A stretch of 64,000 nucleotides of DNA from positions 74,978 to 138,977 of the forward strand of contig CAZEDB010000001.1 of NCBI GenBank assembly GCA_964510855.1. The letters run 5' to 3'. Made by a program: the position numbers and the translations under genes. Origin of the DNA: UBA8828 sp964510855 (lineage in GTDB: Bacteria > Verrucomicrobiota > Verrucomicrobiia > Opitutales > UBA953). Below, piece by piece: positions 50,152-59,937 of the stretch (position 1 is the stretch's first letter; each line of letters opens with the position of its first letter). The notes beneath the pieces were generated by a model, which did no database searches, was not told the origin of the DNA, and saw only the letters and a list, made by a program, of their open reading frames with translations.

Positions 50152-51651
50152 TTAGGCGTCTAACTGCGGGCGCTTAGGGTGCGGCCAATCGATGTGGAAG
50201 AATTTCCCGCGGGGCTGATCGGTCCGCTCATAAGTGTGAGCACCAAAGAAGTCGCGCTGACCTTGGAGAAGATTCTGGGGAAGATTTTCCGTACGATAGG
50301 AATCAAAGTAAGCCAGAGCAGAGCCCAGTGTGGGTACAGGAATACCGTGCTTCACGGCTAAACCAATCACCTTACGCCAGTTTTTCTGAGCCTGCCGCAT
50401 GGTCTTCTTGAAGTGGCCGTCGAGTAGGAGATTAGCCAAGCGGGGTTTCTTTTCAAAAGCCTCAGTGATTTTTTGTAAGAAACGGGCGCGAATAATACAA
50501 CCCCCGCGCCAAATTTGTGCGATTTCGCCAAAGTTTAATTTCCAGTTATATTCCTTTTGGGCTTCGCGCATGAGTTGGAAGCCTTGCGCGTAGGAACAAA
50601 TTTTTGCGCAGTAAAGGGCGTCAGCAATCATGGCGACTACCTTGGCGCGATCGACCTTACCGGCGATACGTGGCTTGGGTCCACGCAGGGATTTGGCGGC
50701 TGCGACGCGCTCTTCTTTAATAGCCGAGAGGCAACGAGCAAAAACCGCTTCAGCGATGGTAGGTGCAGCCACGCCCATATCGAGGGCATTGGCACTCGTC
50801 CACTTACCGGTACCTTTTTGTCCGGCGGTATCCAAAATTACATCCACCAAAGGTTTACCGGTAACAGGATCTTTTTGCCGTAAAACCTTGGCCGTGATTT
50901 CAATTAAGAAGGAGTTAAGCTCGCCGCGATTCCACTCTTCAAAGACTGCCCCAATTTCATCTGGCGTCATTCCTAAGAGACCCCGCATGAGGTCATAAGC
51001 CTCACAAATCATCTGCATGTCGCCGTACTCGATGCCGTTGTGGACCATCTTGACGTAGTGTCCGGCACCGTCGGACCCAATGTGGGCGACACAGGGAACG
51101 CCTCCTTTGATGGGTTTGCCAGGAGCACCGCCGGTTAACTCCACCCCGGTTGTCGCATCTACTTTTGCGGCGATAGCTTCCCAAATGGGTTTGAGTTCAG
51201 CCCATGCTGCCGGGTCGCCCCCAGGCATGAGTGAGGGGCCAAAGCGGGCACCTTCTTCGCCACCTGAAACACCTGACCCAATAAATCGTAAACCCTTGGC
51301 CTTGAGGGCTTTCTCTCGGCGAATGGTATCGGACCAGAGGGCATTACCCCCATCAATAATAATGTCTCCGGCGGTAAAGACCTTAGCGAGTTCATCGATG
51401 ACGGCGTCGGTAGCTGTACCAGCCTTAACTAAGATTACGGCTTTGCGCGGCGTTTTGAGGCTCGCGGCAAAATCTGCGAGTGTGGCTGCACCCTTGAGCT
51501 TGCCTGGGGTGGAGCGGTTGGCCGCCAAAAACTCGTCGGTCTTAGCGGTGGTGCGGTTATAAACCGTAATGGAGAAGCCGTGGTCAGCGATGTTGAGGGC
51601 CAAGTTTTGACCCATCACCGCTAAACCGATGAGACCGATATCGGATTGCAT
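50152..51651 (-). CDS. gnd: 6-phosphogluconate dehydrogenase (decarboxylating)
   Basis: Gnd oxidises 6-phosphogluconate to ribulose 5-phosphate with NADPH. From ATG 51651 (499 residues) it begins with GLIGLAVMGQNLALNIADHGF, and has GSGVSGGEEGARFGPSLMPGG (substrate and catalytic loop) and the VKMVHNGIEYGDMQ signature with the catalytic lysine. The frame is open back to 51690, but the extra residues look non-coding. It is about 30 residues longer than the E. coli enzyme. Divergent from gltB across 170 GC-rich bases. Confidence 0.94.
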   Translation of the reverse strand: MQSDIGLIGLAVMGQNLALNIADHGFSITVYNRTTAKTDEFLAANRSTPGKLKGAATLADFAASLKTPRKAVILVKAGTATDAVIDELAKVFTAGDIIIDGGNALWSDTIRREKALKAKGLRFIGSGVSGGEEGARFGPSLMPGGDPAAWAELKPIWEAIAAKVDATTGVELTGGAPGKPIKGGVPCVAHIGSDGAGHYVKMVHNGIEYGDMQMICEAYDLMRGLLGMTPDEIGAVFEEWNRGELNSFLIEITAKVLRQKDPVTGKPLVDVILDTAGQKGTGKWTSANALDMGVAAPTIAEAVFARCLSAIKEERVAAAKSLRGPKPRIAGKVDRAKVVAMIADALYCAKICSYAQGFQLMREAQKEYNWKLNFGEIAQIWRGGCIIRARFLQKITEAFEKKPRLANLLLDGHFKKTMRQAQKNWRKVIGLAVKHGIPVPTLGSALAYFDSYRTENLPQNLLQGQRDFFGAHTYERTDQPRGKFFHIDWPHPKRPQLDA

Positions 51652-51821
51652 GATAGAAAGAGGGGTGGAGGTAGGGCAGGGGGCTGGCAAATGGAAAAAC
51701 CCAGCATCGGTAAAAGGGCATCCACGCTTGCCTCCTTGGCCACCCCTGCCAAATCTTCCTGACTGGACGTAGCCGTCCCGGTGCCCTCGCCCGGGAACGC
51801 CCCGCGCCCTCTACGCATTCG

Positions 51822-54800
51822 ATGGCCCTAACGTTTCGCAATCCCTCCCCCCTCTGGCGCCCGGACTACGAGCGCGACGCCTGTGGCGTTGGCTTTATTG
51901 CCAATCTCAAAGGGGAGCCTTCCCATGCCTTAATTGAACGTGCCCTTGAGGGTCTCCGCAACCTGGCCCACCGGGGTGCTATCGATGCCGACTCTGTAAC
52001 CGGTGATGGCGCTGGTCTTCTAACCCAGCTCCCCCACGCCCTTATCCGTCGCCACCTTGCGTCTAAGGGGAATCTCCTCCCCCGTGAGGCTGATACAGCG
52101 GTGGCCATGCTCTTCCTCCCCCGAGAGGATTATCAACGTTCCCACGCTAAAAAAATTGTCGAAGAGGCCACCAAGGCCGAAGGGCTTTCCTTTGTCTCAT
52201 GGCGCCAAGTTCCCGTCGACCCCACCTGTCTGGGTAAGAAAGCCGAACTCACCCGCCCTGACATTTGGCAAGCTATCGTCGCTCGCAAAGCGGATGCCGA
52301 ATCTGCCATCTCGGACGAAGAATTTGAACGCCGTTGTTTCCTTGCGACCAAGGTTGCTGAGCGGCGCGCAACTGAGGCAAAAATTGAAAACTTCTACATC
52401 TGTTCGTGGTCGAGCCGCACCATCACTTACAAGGGCCTCTTCAATGCGCCGCAGGTCCGTAAATTCTTCCTCGATCTGAAAGATAGCGAGTTCACCACCG
52501 CCTTCGTCATTTTCCACCAGCGTTTCGCCACCAACACGCTGCCGGACTGGACTAAGGCCCACCCTTTCCGGTGCATCGCGCACAACGGCGAAATTAATAC
52601 CATTCGCGGCAATCGCAATATGATGCGGGCGCGGGAGTTCTCCGATATTTCAGGTAAGTGGGGCGACCGTTACGCGGATCTCCGTCCGATTATTCAGCCC
52701 GATATGTCGGACTCAGCCTCTTTCGACAACTGCTTCCAATTACTTGTCTCCGACTTACCCCCCGCTAAGCGCTGCGGGATTGTTGCCGCCTCCATGATGA
52801 TGCCGGCGGCGTGGGAAAATGATACGCAACTCCCTGAGCGCGTCCGCAATTTCTACCATTATCAATCGTTAGTGATGGAACCATGGGACGGACCTGCAGC
52901 GATTATTTTCACTGATGGTCGTCTCTTAGGGGCTTCACTCGATCGCAATGGTCTCCGCCCGCTGCGTTTTAAAGTTTATGCCGATGGAACAGTAGTGGCT
53001 GCTTCAGAAGCGGGCTTAATTGCTCCTTGGGGTTCACCTCTGGTGCGTGCCGGTCGTCTCGGGCCTGGCCGCATGTTCGCCCTCGATTTCACCAGTGGTA
53101 AATTCCTCGAAGATGCCGACTGCAAAGCTGTCTTAGCGGAGCGCCGCGATTACGGCACCTTCTTGCGTGAGGCCGTGCAATCGTTGCACACCTTGGCTAA
53201 AAATAAAGCGACGGCGCCCCAGCCCCTAGCGGATGCGCTCGCCCTTCAACTCGCCTTCGGTTGCGACTTAGAAGAGCGCGATTTAATTCTCACGCCTATG
53301 GCCAGCACCGCGCAAGAGGCGGTGGGCTCGATGGGAGACGACACCCCGCTGGCTGCCCTGTCGCGTCGGCCACGTCTGCTCACAACCTATTTTAAACAAC
53401 TTTTTGCTCAAGTAACCAACCCGCCGATTGATCCCATTCGTGAGCAGTTAGTGATGTCACTCACTAACTACATCGGCGGCCAAATTGGTATCTACGAAAC
53501 CTTAGAAAATAAACGCACCTTCCTACAGGTCGACACACCTTTCTTGCTGCCGCATGAGTATGCAGAAATTCCGCTACATTTTGGTGATAAGTGTCACGAC
53601 CTTCAGGCAATCTTCCCCATTGCGGGTGGACCTGCTGGGCTCGAGCCCGCTCTCCAAACTTTAGCCGCCTCGGCGGTTACTGCGGTTCGTGATAAAGGCG
53701 TGCGTGTGGTGCGCATTTCTGATCGGAAAATTTCCGCCACGCATGCTGCTATTCCCATGCTGCTCGCGGTTGGAGCCGTCCACCAAGCCTTGGTACGTGC
53801 AGGCTTACGTTTACGTTGTGGCATTGTGGTTGAAACCGGCGAGGCGCGCGACGTTCACCAACTCGCTTGTCTGATTGGTTATGGTGCCACCGCGGTTCAC
53901 CCTTGGTTAGCTTTTGAGGTCATTCGTGACCTTCATGCTGGCGGTAAGTTAGATGCTAAACTCGATCTCGCGCAGACTTGGGAAAATTATCGTAAGGCAG
54001 CGGGCAAAGGCCTGCTCAAAATTATGTCCAAAATGGGCATCTCCACACTGCTTTCTTATCAAGGGGCACAAGTGTTCGAGGCGCTTGGCATCGGCGACAA
54101 AGTCATTGAAGCCTGTTTTGCTGGCACACCTTCGCCGATTGGCGGAGTAGGTTATGAAGAAATTGCGGGTGAGACCTTGCGTCGTCATGCTCGCGCTTGG
54201 CCCGCAACTCCGACCGAACTTCCTAACGAAGGTTGGTATTTAGTTAATAAAAAAGGTGAAGGTGAGGCCCACGGCTGGAGTCCTAAAGTTGTGGCTGGTA
54301 TGGGTAAGTTCTTAAAATCCGGGGGTGATGCCACGGGTTGGTCGGAGTGGCGTACAGCCGCAGAAGATCATGCGCCCGTAACCATAAAAGATTTACTGCA
54401 CTTTAACTTTGCTCCCCAAGCGTTGAATCTAAGCGAGGTTGAGCCGGCCACAGAGATTCGCCGTCGCTTCACCACTGCAGGTATGTCGCTCGGGGCTCTT
54501 TCACCCGAAGCCCACGAGTGCCTGGCAATCGCCATGAATCGTATTGGCGGAAAATCCAATTCCGGTGAAGGCGGCGAAGACCCCCGTCGATTCCGTCCGT
54601 TGGAGAATGGCGACAATGCCAACTCCGCTATTAAGCAAGTGGCCTCAGGTCGTTTCGGTGTCACCGCCGAATACTTAGCTTCAGCTAAAGAAATTGAGAT
54701 TAAGATTTCTCAAGGTGCTAAACCTGGCGAAGGCGGCCAACTCCCTGGTCACAAGGTATCGCCCTTAATTGCTACCCTACGTTACTCTGTTCCTGGCGTA

Positions 54801-56348
54801 ACACTGATTTCTCCGCCACCCCACCATGATATTTATTCCATCGAAGACTTAGCCCAACTCATCTTCGATCTTAAATGCGTCAACCCGCGCGCAAAAGTCT
54901 GCGTTAAACTCGTTTCTTGTTCGGGCGTCGGCACGGTGGCGGCTGGTGTGGCCAAGGCTTATGCCGATGTGATTTTAATTTCGGGTCATGAAGGTGGCAC
55001 CGCAGCTTCCCCGCTTTCCTCAGTTAAGAATGCTGGCTCAGCTTGGGAAATCGGTTTAGCTGAGGCTCACCAAGTCTTAATGATGAATGACCTGCGTGGA
55101 CATGTCGTCTTACGTACGGATGGTGGCATGAAGACCGGCCGGGATATTGTGGTCGCCGCCATTTTAGGTGCAGAAGAATTTAACTTTGGTACCGCTGCTC
55201 TGATTGCCGCGGGGTGTGCTATGTTCCGCGTTTGCCACCTCAACACCTGCCCCGTCGGGGTTGCAACCCAGCGTGAAGACTTACGCGCGAAGTTCCGCGG
55301 TAAGCCCGAGAATGTCATTCACTTCTTCAATGCCGTAGCTGAAGACGTACGTTCCATCTTAGCTAAATTAGGTAAGCGCACGCTTGAGGAAGTTGTCGGC
55401 CGCACCGAGCTCCTCCGTTTCGTTCCTGATGCCGAGAACCCTAAGACCGCTCGCCTGCGTCTCGACGGCTTACTCTTTAATCCCGATCCTGCGGGTGATG
55501 CCGCCCGAGTTCACACGCGTGATCGTAATAATCCTCCGGGCCACGAGTTAGTCATCGACGACGTGGTTCTGCAAGATGCGCGCCATGTATTGGTACACAA
55601 AGCCCACCCCTATAAGGCCCATCACAAGGTGCGGAATGTGCATCGCAATATTGGCACCCGCTTAGCCGGAGAAATTGCCTACATCCATGGCAACCGTGGT
55701 CTCCCCGAAGGTTTGATTGATCTAACGTTCGAGGGAAGTTGTGGCCAATCCTTTGGCGCCTTCTGCGTCCAAGGTCTCCGCCTCCGACTCATCGGCGAAG
55801 CCAACGACTATGTAGGCAAGGGTATGAACTCCGGTGAAATCATTATTCATCCTGGGCCCGAAGTAGGTTTTGCCTGGCACGAAAACATTATCATGGGGAA
55901 CACCAGCCTCTATGGAGCAACGGGAGGCACCCTCTTTGCTGCAGGTCGGGCAGGTGAGCGTTTTGCGGTACGTAACTCAGGTGCTACGGCGGTAGTTGAA
56001 GGTGTTGGTGACCATGGTTGTGAATATATGACCGCAGGTACCGTGGTGGTGTTGGGTCCAGTTGGACGTAACTTTGCCGCCGGTATGTCGGGCGGTTTAG
56101 CCTTCGTTTGGGATCCTGAAAAACGGCTCGATCATCTCTATAACGCTGAGATGGTGGCCTTAAAATCTGTTGAAGCCAGTGAGTCTGACGCTTTACGCGC
56201 CCTTCTCACGCGCCACCACCAAGCCACCAAGAGTCCTCATACGGCTGCGCTGCTAGCGGACTGGGCCCAAACCTTAAAAGCCTTCCGTCGGGTAACACCG
56301 CTTGGGAGCACGCTGACGCTCAACGAAGCTGCGACGGTTAAGGCTTAA
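51822..56348 (+). CDS. gltB: Glutamate synthase large subunit
   Basis: GltB makes glutamate from 2-oxoglutarate and glutamine. The 1508-residue protein has the N-terminal amidotransferase domain (nucleophile C21 in RDACGVGF, implying propeptide cleavage), a central domain, the FMN/synthase domain with GEGGEDPRRF and HEGGTAASPLSS, the iron-sulfur cysteines in CAMFRVCHLNTCPVGVATQ, and the C-terminal glycine-rich GXGXG beta-helix. Length is normal. No gltD small subunit gene is in the window. A strong terminator follows. Confidence 0.96.
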   Translation: MALTFRNPSPLWRPDYERDACGVGFIANLKGEPSHALIERALEGLRNLAHRGAIDADSVTGDGAGLLTQLPHALIRRHLASKGNLLPREADTAVAMLFLPREDYQRSHAKKIVEEATKAEGLSFVSWRQVPVDPTCLGKKAELTRPDIWQAIVARKADAESAISDEEFERRCFLATKVAERRATEAKIENFYICSWSSRTITYKGLFNAPQVRKFFLDLKDSEFTTAFVIFHQRFATNTLPDWTKAHPFRCIAHNGEINTIRGNRNMMRAREFSDISGKWGDRYADLRPIIQPDMSDSASFDNCFQLLVSDLPPAKRCGIVAASMMMPAAWENDTQLPERVRNFYHYQSLVMEPWDGPAAIIFTDGRLLGASLDRNGLRPLRFKVYADGTVVAASEAGLIAPWGSPLVRAGRLGPGRMFALDFTSGKFLEDADCKAVLAERRDYGTFLREAVQSLHTLAKNKATAPQPLADALALQLAFGCDLEERDLILTPMASTAQEAVGSMGDDTPLAALSRRPRLLTTYFKQLFAQVTNPPIDPIREQLVMSLTNYIGGQIGIYETLENKRTFLQVDTPFLLPHEYAEIPLHFGDKCHDLQAIFPIAGGPAGLEPALQTLAASAVTAVRDKGVRVVRISDRKISATHAAIPMLLAVGAVHQALVRAGLRLRCGIVVETGEARDVHQLACLIGYGATAVHPWLAFEVIRDLHAGGKLDAKLDLAQTWENYRKAAGKGLLKIMSKMGISTLLSYQGAQVFEALGIGDKVIEACFAGTPSPIGGVGYEEIAGETLRRHARAWPATPTELPNEGWYLVNKKGEGEAHGWSPKVVAGMGKFLKSGGDATGWSEWRTAAEDHAPVTIKDLLHFNFAPQALNLSEVEPATEIRRRFTTAGMSLGALSPEAHECLAIAMNRIGGKSNSGEGGEDPRRFRPLENGDNANSAIKQVASGRFGVTAEYLASAKEIEIKISQGAKPGEGGQLPGHKVSPLIATLRYSVPGVTLISPPPHHDIYSIEDLAQLIFDLKCVNPRAKVCVKLVSCSGVGTVAAGVAKAYADVILISGHEGGTAASPLSSVKNAGSAWEIGLAEAHQVLMMNDLRGHVVLRTDGGMKTGRDIVVAAILGAEEFNFGTAALIAAGCAMFRVCHLNTCPVGVATQREDLRAKFRGKPENVIHFFNAVAEDVRSILAKLGKRTLEEVVGRTELLRFVPDAENPKTARLRLDGLLFNPDPAGDAARVHTRDRNNPPGHELVIDDVVLQDARHVLVHKAHPYKAHHKVRNVHRNIGTRLAGEIAYIHGNRGLPEGLIDLTFEGSCGQSFGAFCVQGLRLRLIGEANDYVGKGMNSGEIIIHPGPEVGFAWHENIIMGNTSLYGATGGTLFAAGRAGERFAVRNSGATAVVEGVGDHGCEYMTAGTVVVLGPVGRNFAAGMSGGLAFVWDPEKRLDHLYNAEMVALKSVEASESDALRALLTRHHQATKSPHTAALLADWAQTLKAFRRVTPLGSTLTLNEAATVKA

Positions 56349-56365
56349 GCAAAGCTAAGTTTTTT

Positions 56366-56396
56366 AAAAGAGCCCGGACAACGGGCTCTTTTTTTT
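56366..56396 (+). terminator. Intrinsic terminator after gltB
   Basis: AAAAGAGCCCG (56366-56376), loop GACAA, then CGGGCTCTTTT (56382-56392) and further T to 56396. It overlaps the stop codon of the convergent small membrane gene (56397-56395). It may also work weakly in reverse, since the stem is followed by TTTT there. Confidence 0.9.
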
Positions 56397-56748
56397 AATC
56401 ACGCCGCGCACCGACCCAGCCCCCGAGTGCCGCGCACCCAATAATTACCAGCAGGCTCAGTAGCCCTTCACTTAACGTTACCTGACTGATGAGTAATGAC
56501 GCCGCCCCCATCAATCCCACTACGCGGGTGAGGTGACGGATTAGACCCGTCCTACCCCGCACCTTGGCTATCATATAGAAGGCTAAAATTTGTAAGCTCA
56601 GCAAGGCCCCCATAAGCAGTGCGCCTTCATTTAGCATCAGCCGCAGAACCTGCCCGCCCACAGAGGGCAGAAGCCAGGCGATGACAGTGTCTAATAAAAC
56701 CAAACCCCAACCTGGGGCCTTGGGGATAACACGCTGCACATCTTCCAT
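56395..56748 (-). CDS. Small membrane protein of unknown function
   Basis: From ATG 56748 (117 residues; the frame opens at TTG 56793) the protein has about three membrane segments (around 13-30, 41-60 and 73-107) and a basic end (GARRD). I recognise no family. It is convergent with gltB and shares the terminator region. Function cannot be inferred. Confidence 0.62.
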   Translation of the reverse strand: MEDVQRVIPKAPGWGLVLLDTVIAWLLPSVGGQVLRLMLNEGALLMGALLSLQILAFYMIAKVRGRTGLIRHLTRVVGLMGAASLLISQVTLSEGLLSLLVIIGCAALGGWVGARRD

Positions 56749-56846
56749 ACTTAAGATGAACCCGAGTTCCCCTTGAAATACAGCCTTTATCAAGGACTAA
56801 GACTTGTCCGAGGCCTTTAACCCCTGTGTAACAAGTTACTTTAAAT

Positions 56847-56920
56847 TGGTGCGGGTAACCAGATTCGAACTGGTGTCACCACTTTGGAAGAGTGGGGTCC
56901 TACCGCTGAACGATACCCGC
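56847..56920 (-). tRNA. tRNA-Gly (anticodon UCC)
   Basis: Complete cloverleaf on the minus strand: acceptor GCGGGTA/TACCCGC, anticodon stem CCACT/AGTGG with loop CTTCCAA (anticodon TCC), T-loop TTCGAAT. Discriminator A is followed by an encoded CCA (56849-56847), unlike the other glycine tRNA in the window. Confidence 0.95.
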
Positions 56921-57013
56921 GACCCCCTGAGATTTCCACGCTCTGGCGCTTAGGTCAAGGCAAGCCGCTTGCCTAGGCTGATTTCTCTCCCCACCCTAGA
57001 GTCGTTCCTAGCC

Positions 57014-58171
57014 ATGCCTCAATTGCCTGATGTGCTCATGTTCGCAGCCCCCACGGTTAACGCCGATTTGCGGTGGTTTAGCCGTTTTAAAGCCGGCGAT
57101 CCCTTTCCTGCCTTTTCTGCCAAGGGTAAAAAAATCGGTCTCCTCCCTCTGCTAGAAGTCGGCAGGGCTAAATCCGAATCCGATTTTGATGTCATTTTAA
57201 ATCTCACCGAAATCCTTCGTACCCTTCGTGTACGCAACCCTAAGGCTGGCGTTGCCGAGGCCATCGCCTCCGCCGCCAAAGATTATGGCGTGAAAACGTT
57301 TACCGTGCCCCACGATTTTCCTGCGGGTCTTTGGGAATCCTTACGGAGTTTAGGTTTAAAGCTTCAGCTGGCAGGAAAGGGTCGTGATGAACGCACCGCA
57401 CCGCAGGCATTTCCGCAGCGCGCTTTCAAAGATAAAGTTGAGCAGGCAGGTATAACGGCAGGCAATCGGGGTTCTTCCGCTGCCTTTAGTGCCATTGAAA
57501 CTATTCTACGCCAGAGTACGATTAAGGGTAATAAAGTTTACTGGCGGGGCAAGGTGCTCACCGCCGAGCAGCTCCAAGCGGCGGCGCATCAAGCGGTCCT
57601 TGCCGCTGGCTGTATCAATGACCACGGGCTAATTGTAGCACCGGGTGACCAAGCAGTAGATTGCCACGCTGCGGGTACTGGCCCCATTCCTGCACATCAA
57701 CCCATCGTGGTTGATATTTACCCGCGCCACATTGCGAGTGGGCTTTATGGCGACATGACGCGTACGTATGTTAAGGGTCGGGCTAACGACCAACGGCGCA
57801 AGATGATCACCGCAGTAAAAGGAGCCCACACGCTTGCGCTCAAAACGTTACGCGCGGGCGTAACAGGGGCGGAAGTACACGCTGCCGCCGCAGATTATCT
57901 CAAGGCTCAGGGTTTTGTTACCGAAAAACGTAAGCAAGGGTATGTAGGATTTTTCCACAGCTTGGGTCACGGACTTGGCTTTGATGTGCATGAAGAGCCT
58001 GCACTTGCGCCGCGAAATACCCAACCCTTACAGCCTGGCCATGTTGTGACCATTGAGCCAGGTCTTTATTATCCTGGCATCGGCGGCTGCCGGATTGAAG
58101 ACGTCGCTTTAGTTACCAAAACCGGCCACCGCCTGTTGTCGCGCCACGCTTATCATTGGGAGATTGCTTAA
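57014..58171 (+). CDS. M24-family aminopeptidase (Xaa-Pro type)
   Basis: From ATG 57014 the 385-residue protein has a creatinase-like N-terminal domain and a pita-bread M24 domain. All five metal ligands are visible: D234 (VVDIYP), D247 (GDMTRT), H319 (GHGLGF), E348 (IEPGLY) and E362 (RIEDVA). It likely trims Xaa-Pro from peptides. The frame opens at TTG 56969, but those extra residues are not needed by the fold. It heads a row of genes running to pabC. Confidence 0.88.
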   Translation: MPQLPDVLMFAAPTVNADLRWFSRFKAGDPFPAFSAKGKKIGLLPLLEVGRAKSESDFDVILNLTEILRTLRVRNPKAGVAEAIASAAKDYGVKTFTVPHDFPAGLWESLRSLGLKLQLAGKGRDERTAPQAFPQRAFKDKVEQAGITAGNRGSSAAFSAIETILRQSTIKGNKVYWRGKVLTAEQLQAAAHQAVLAAGCINDHGLIVAPGDQAVDCHAAGTGPIPAHQPIVVDIYPRHIASGLYGDMTRTYVKGRANDQRRKMITAVKGAHTLALKTLRAGVTGAEVHAAAADYLKAQGFVTEKRKQGYVGFFHSLGHGLGFDVHEEPALAPRNTQPLQPGHVVTIEPGLYYPGIGGCRIEDVALVTKTGHRLLSRHAYHWEIA

Positions 58172-58174
58172 GCG

Positions 58175-58471
58175 ATGTCGCGTCAAAGGGGCAGGGCAGG
58201 GACGCATACCACGCTGATTGAAGCGGCAGTCCCTGTGGTTGTAGCCTTTGAAAAATTAGGCCGTGTCTCACGCGGTATGATCAAGGGTGGCATTCGGGCG
58301 CGTTCCCATGCTGTCAAGGTGATGAAACTCCGTGGTGGTCTGCGTATCACAGTAGTTTCTATGGGTTCCTGCCAAGAGTTGCATGTTTATGGTGTAACCC
58401 TCACCCAAGCCGCTACGGTTTTAGCGAACCCTGCCTTTGCAGGTTATAAAGTTAATCTTCCCGCATGCTAA
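58175..58471 (+). CDS. Small conserved-looking protein of unknown function
   Basis: The 98-residue protein is basic at the N-terminus (MSRQRGRAGTHTTL) and then mixed alpha/beta with GRVSRGMIKGGIRARSHAVKV. I have a weak impression of DUF2103, described as metal-binding, but would not rely on it. It lies 3 bases after the peptidase stop and overlaps pabB by 7 bases, so it is in the same transcription unit. Function unknown. Confidence 0.7.
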   Translation: MSRQRGRAGTHTTLIEAAVPVVVAFEKLGRVSRGMIKGGIRARSHAVKVMKLRGGLRITVVSMGSCQELHVYGVTLTQAATVLANPAFAGYKVNLPAC

Positions 58472-59937
58472 CCCCACCCAAAATTTTGCGCGAAGTAACC
58501 CTCGCCGATTGGGAAGCGGTCGGGAGTGACTGGAAATGCCTACCTTACTTAATTTCTTTCGGTGGCAAAAAATTACCGGCGTCATGGGCCAGTGCTCTTA
58601 CCGGTAAAAATGCCGCGCTGCTGGAAAGTGGACCTACCGGTAACATAACCCTCCTCATCCCTGAAGCCGACGTTACATGGACGTTTCACGCCGATGGTCG
58701 TTGCCAGATTGCTTCAACACACGGCACCACCGAGACCTCCGCCGACCCGTTAACCTGGTTGGATGAATGGTCTTCAACTCACCGCGCCCCTCACCTTGAA
58801 GGTTGGCCTGATTTTCAAGGCGGTTTGGTCGCTGCGCTTGGCTATGAATTAGTAAGCACCTTTGAACCCATCCCAAACTCTCGCCAAACTGAGTTGCCGC
58901 TCGCGATCTACCTACAAGCACGCGAGGCCCTTTGGTATGACGCCTCCACGGGTTCGCTCACGGCGGTTGTGTTGGTCGATGCGACTGCGCCACGTGCTAA
59001 CGCTTACGAGGCTGCTCAACGGCGCGCCCTTCGCCTAGTACAACTCTGGGATCATGCGACCACGCAGCCTTCTCCCCTGCTTAAACCAGCCGGCGAGCCT
59101 AGTGCGGTTTTAAATGCCTCCCTTCCGCCCGAAGCTTTTACTGCTGCGGCGAGCCGCGCCCAAAACTACATCGCTGCGGGAGATACCTATCAGGTTAATC
59201 TTTCGACCCGGCTCGAATTACCTCGTCCAACGTCAGGCTTAATGGCCTACGAGTCTGTACGCGCTACCAACCCCTCACCTTATATGGGTTATGTACGTAC
59301 GCCCCAACTTGAACTTATCTGCGGCTCCCCTGAGCTTTTAATTGAACTTCAAGGTAAACGCCTTGCCACCCGTCCGATTGCCGGCACCCGACCGCGCACC
59401 GGGCAAACCGATGAAGATAGCGTTTTTGCGCGCGAGCTTGCCGCTGATTCTAAAGAGCGCGCCGAGCACCTGATGTTAGTTGATTTGCTGCGTAATGATA
59501 TTGGCCGAGTGGCATCACCCGGTTCGGTGCGTGTGCCCGAATTTATGGTCATCGAGCGCTACTCCCATGTCATGCACTTGGTCTCACAAATTGAAGGCAC
59601 CCTCGCTCACCCTCGGCCTAGTCTTTCAACTTTAGTTAAAGCCCTCTTTCCTGGGGGCACCATTACCGGGGCTCCCAAGGTGCGCACCATGCAAATTATT
59701 GCGGAACTCGAACCTACCCCTCGCGGATTTTATACCGGCTCATTGGGTTGGTTTAGTGCCACAGGTAATTTTTGTCTTAACATCATTATTCGTTCGCTGA
59801 CGTTAACGCGTGACCATTGCTACGCTCAAGCTGGTGCAGGGGTGGTGGCAGATTCTATTCCCGGTCGCGAATATGAGGAATCTTTACGCAAGGCACTTGC
59901 CTTGCGCGTTGCCCTCGCGCGCGTTGCAACCTTATGA
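58465..59937 (+). CDS. pabB: Aminodeoxychorismate synthase component I
   Basis: The 490-residue chorismate-binding enzyme has an N-terminal TrpE-like domain and a catalytic core with PIAGTRPR near residue 304, LRNDIGRV, ERYSHVMHLVSQIEG, and GAPKVRTMQIIAELEP. Classic PabB has PIKGT with a lysine, while TrpE and some PabB have PIAGT, so sequence alone does not exclude anthranilate synthase. The four-base overlap with pabC makes folate (p-aminobenzoate) synthesis the better call. No amidotransferase partner is in the window. Confidence 0.82.
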   Translation: MLTPPKILREVTLADWEAVGSDWKCLPYLISFGGKKLPASWASALTGKNAALLESGPTGNITLLIPEADVTWTFHADGRCQIASTHGTTETSADPLTWLDEWSSTHRAPHLEGWPDFQGGLVAALGYELVSTFEPIPNSRQTELPLAIYLQAREALWYDASTGSLTAVVLVDATAPRANAYEAAQRRALRLVQLWDHATTQPSPLLKPAGEPSAVLNASLPPEAFTAAASRAQNYIAAGDTYQVNLSTRLELPRPTSGLMAYESVRATNPSPYMGYVRTPQLELICGSPELLIELQGKRLATRPIAGTRPRTGQTDEDSVFARELAADSKERAEHLMLVDLLRNDIGRVASPGSVRVPEFMVIERYSHVMHLVSQIEGTLAHPRPSLSTLVKALFPGGTITGAPKVRTMQIIAELEPTPRGFYTGSLGWFSATGNFCLNIIIRSLTLTRDHCYAQAGAGVVADSIPGREYEESLRKALALRVALARVATL

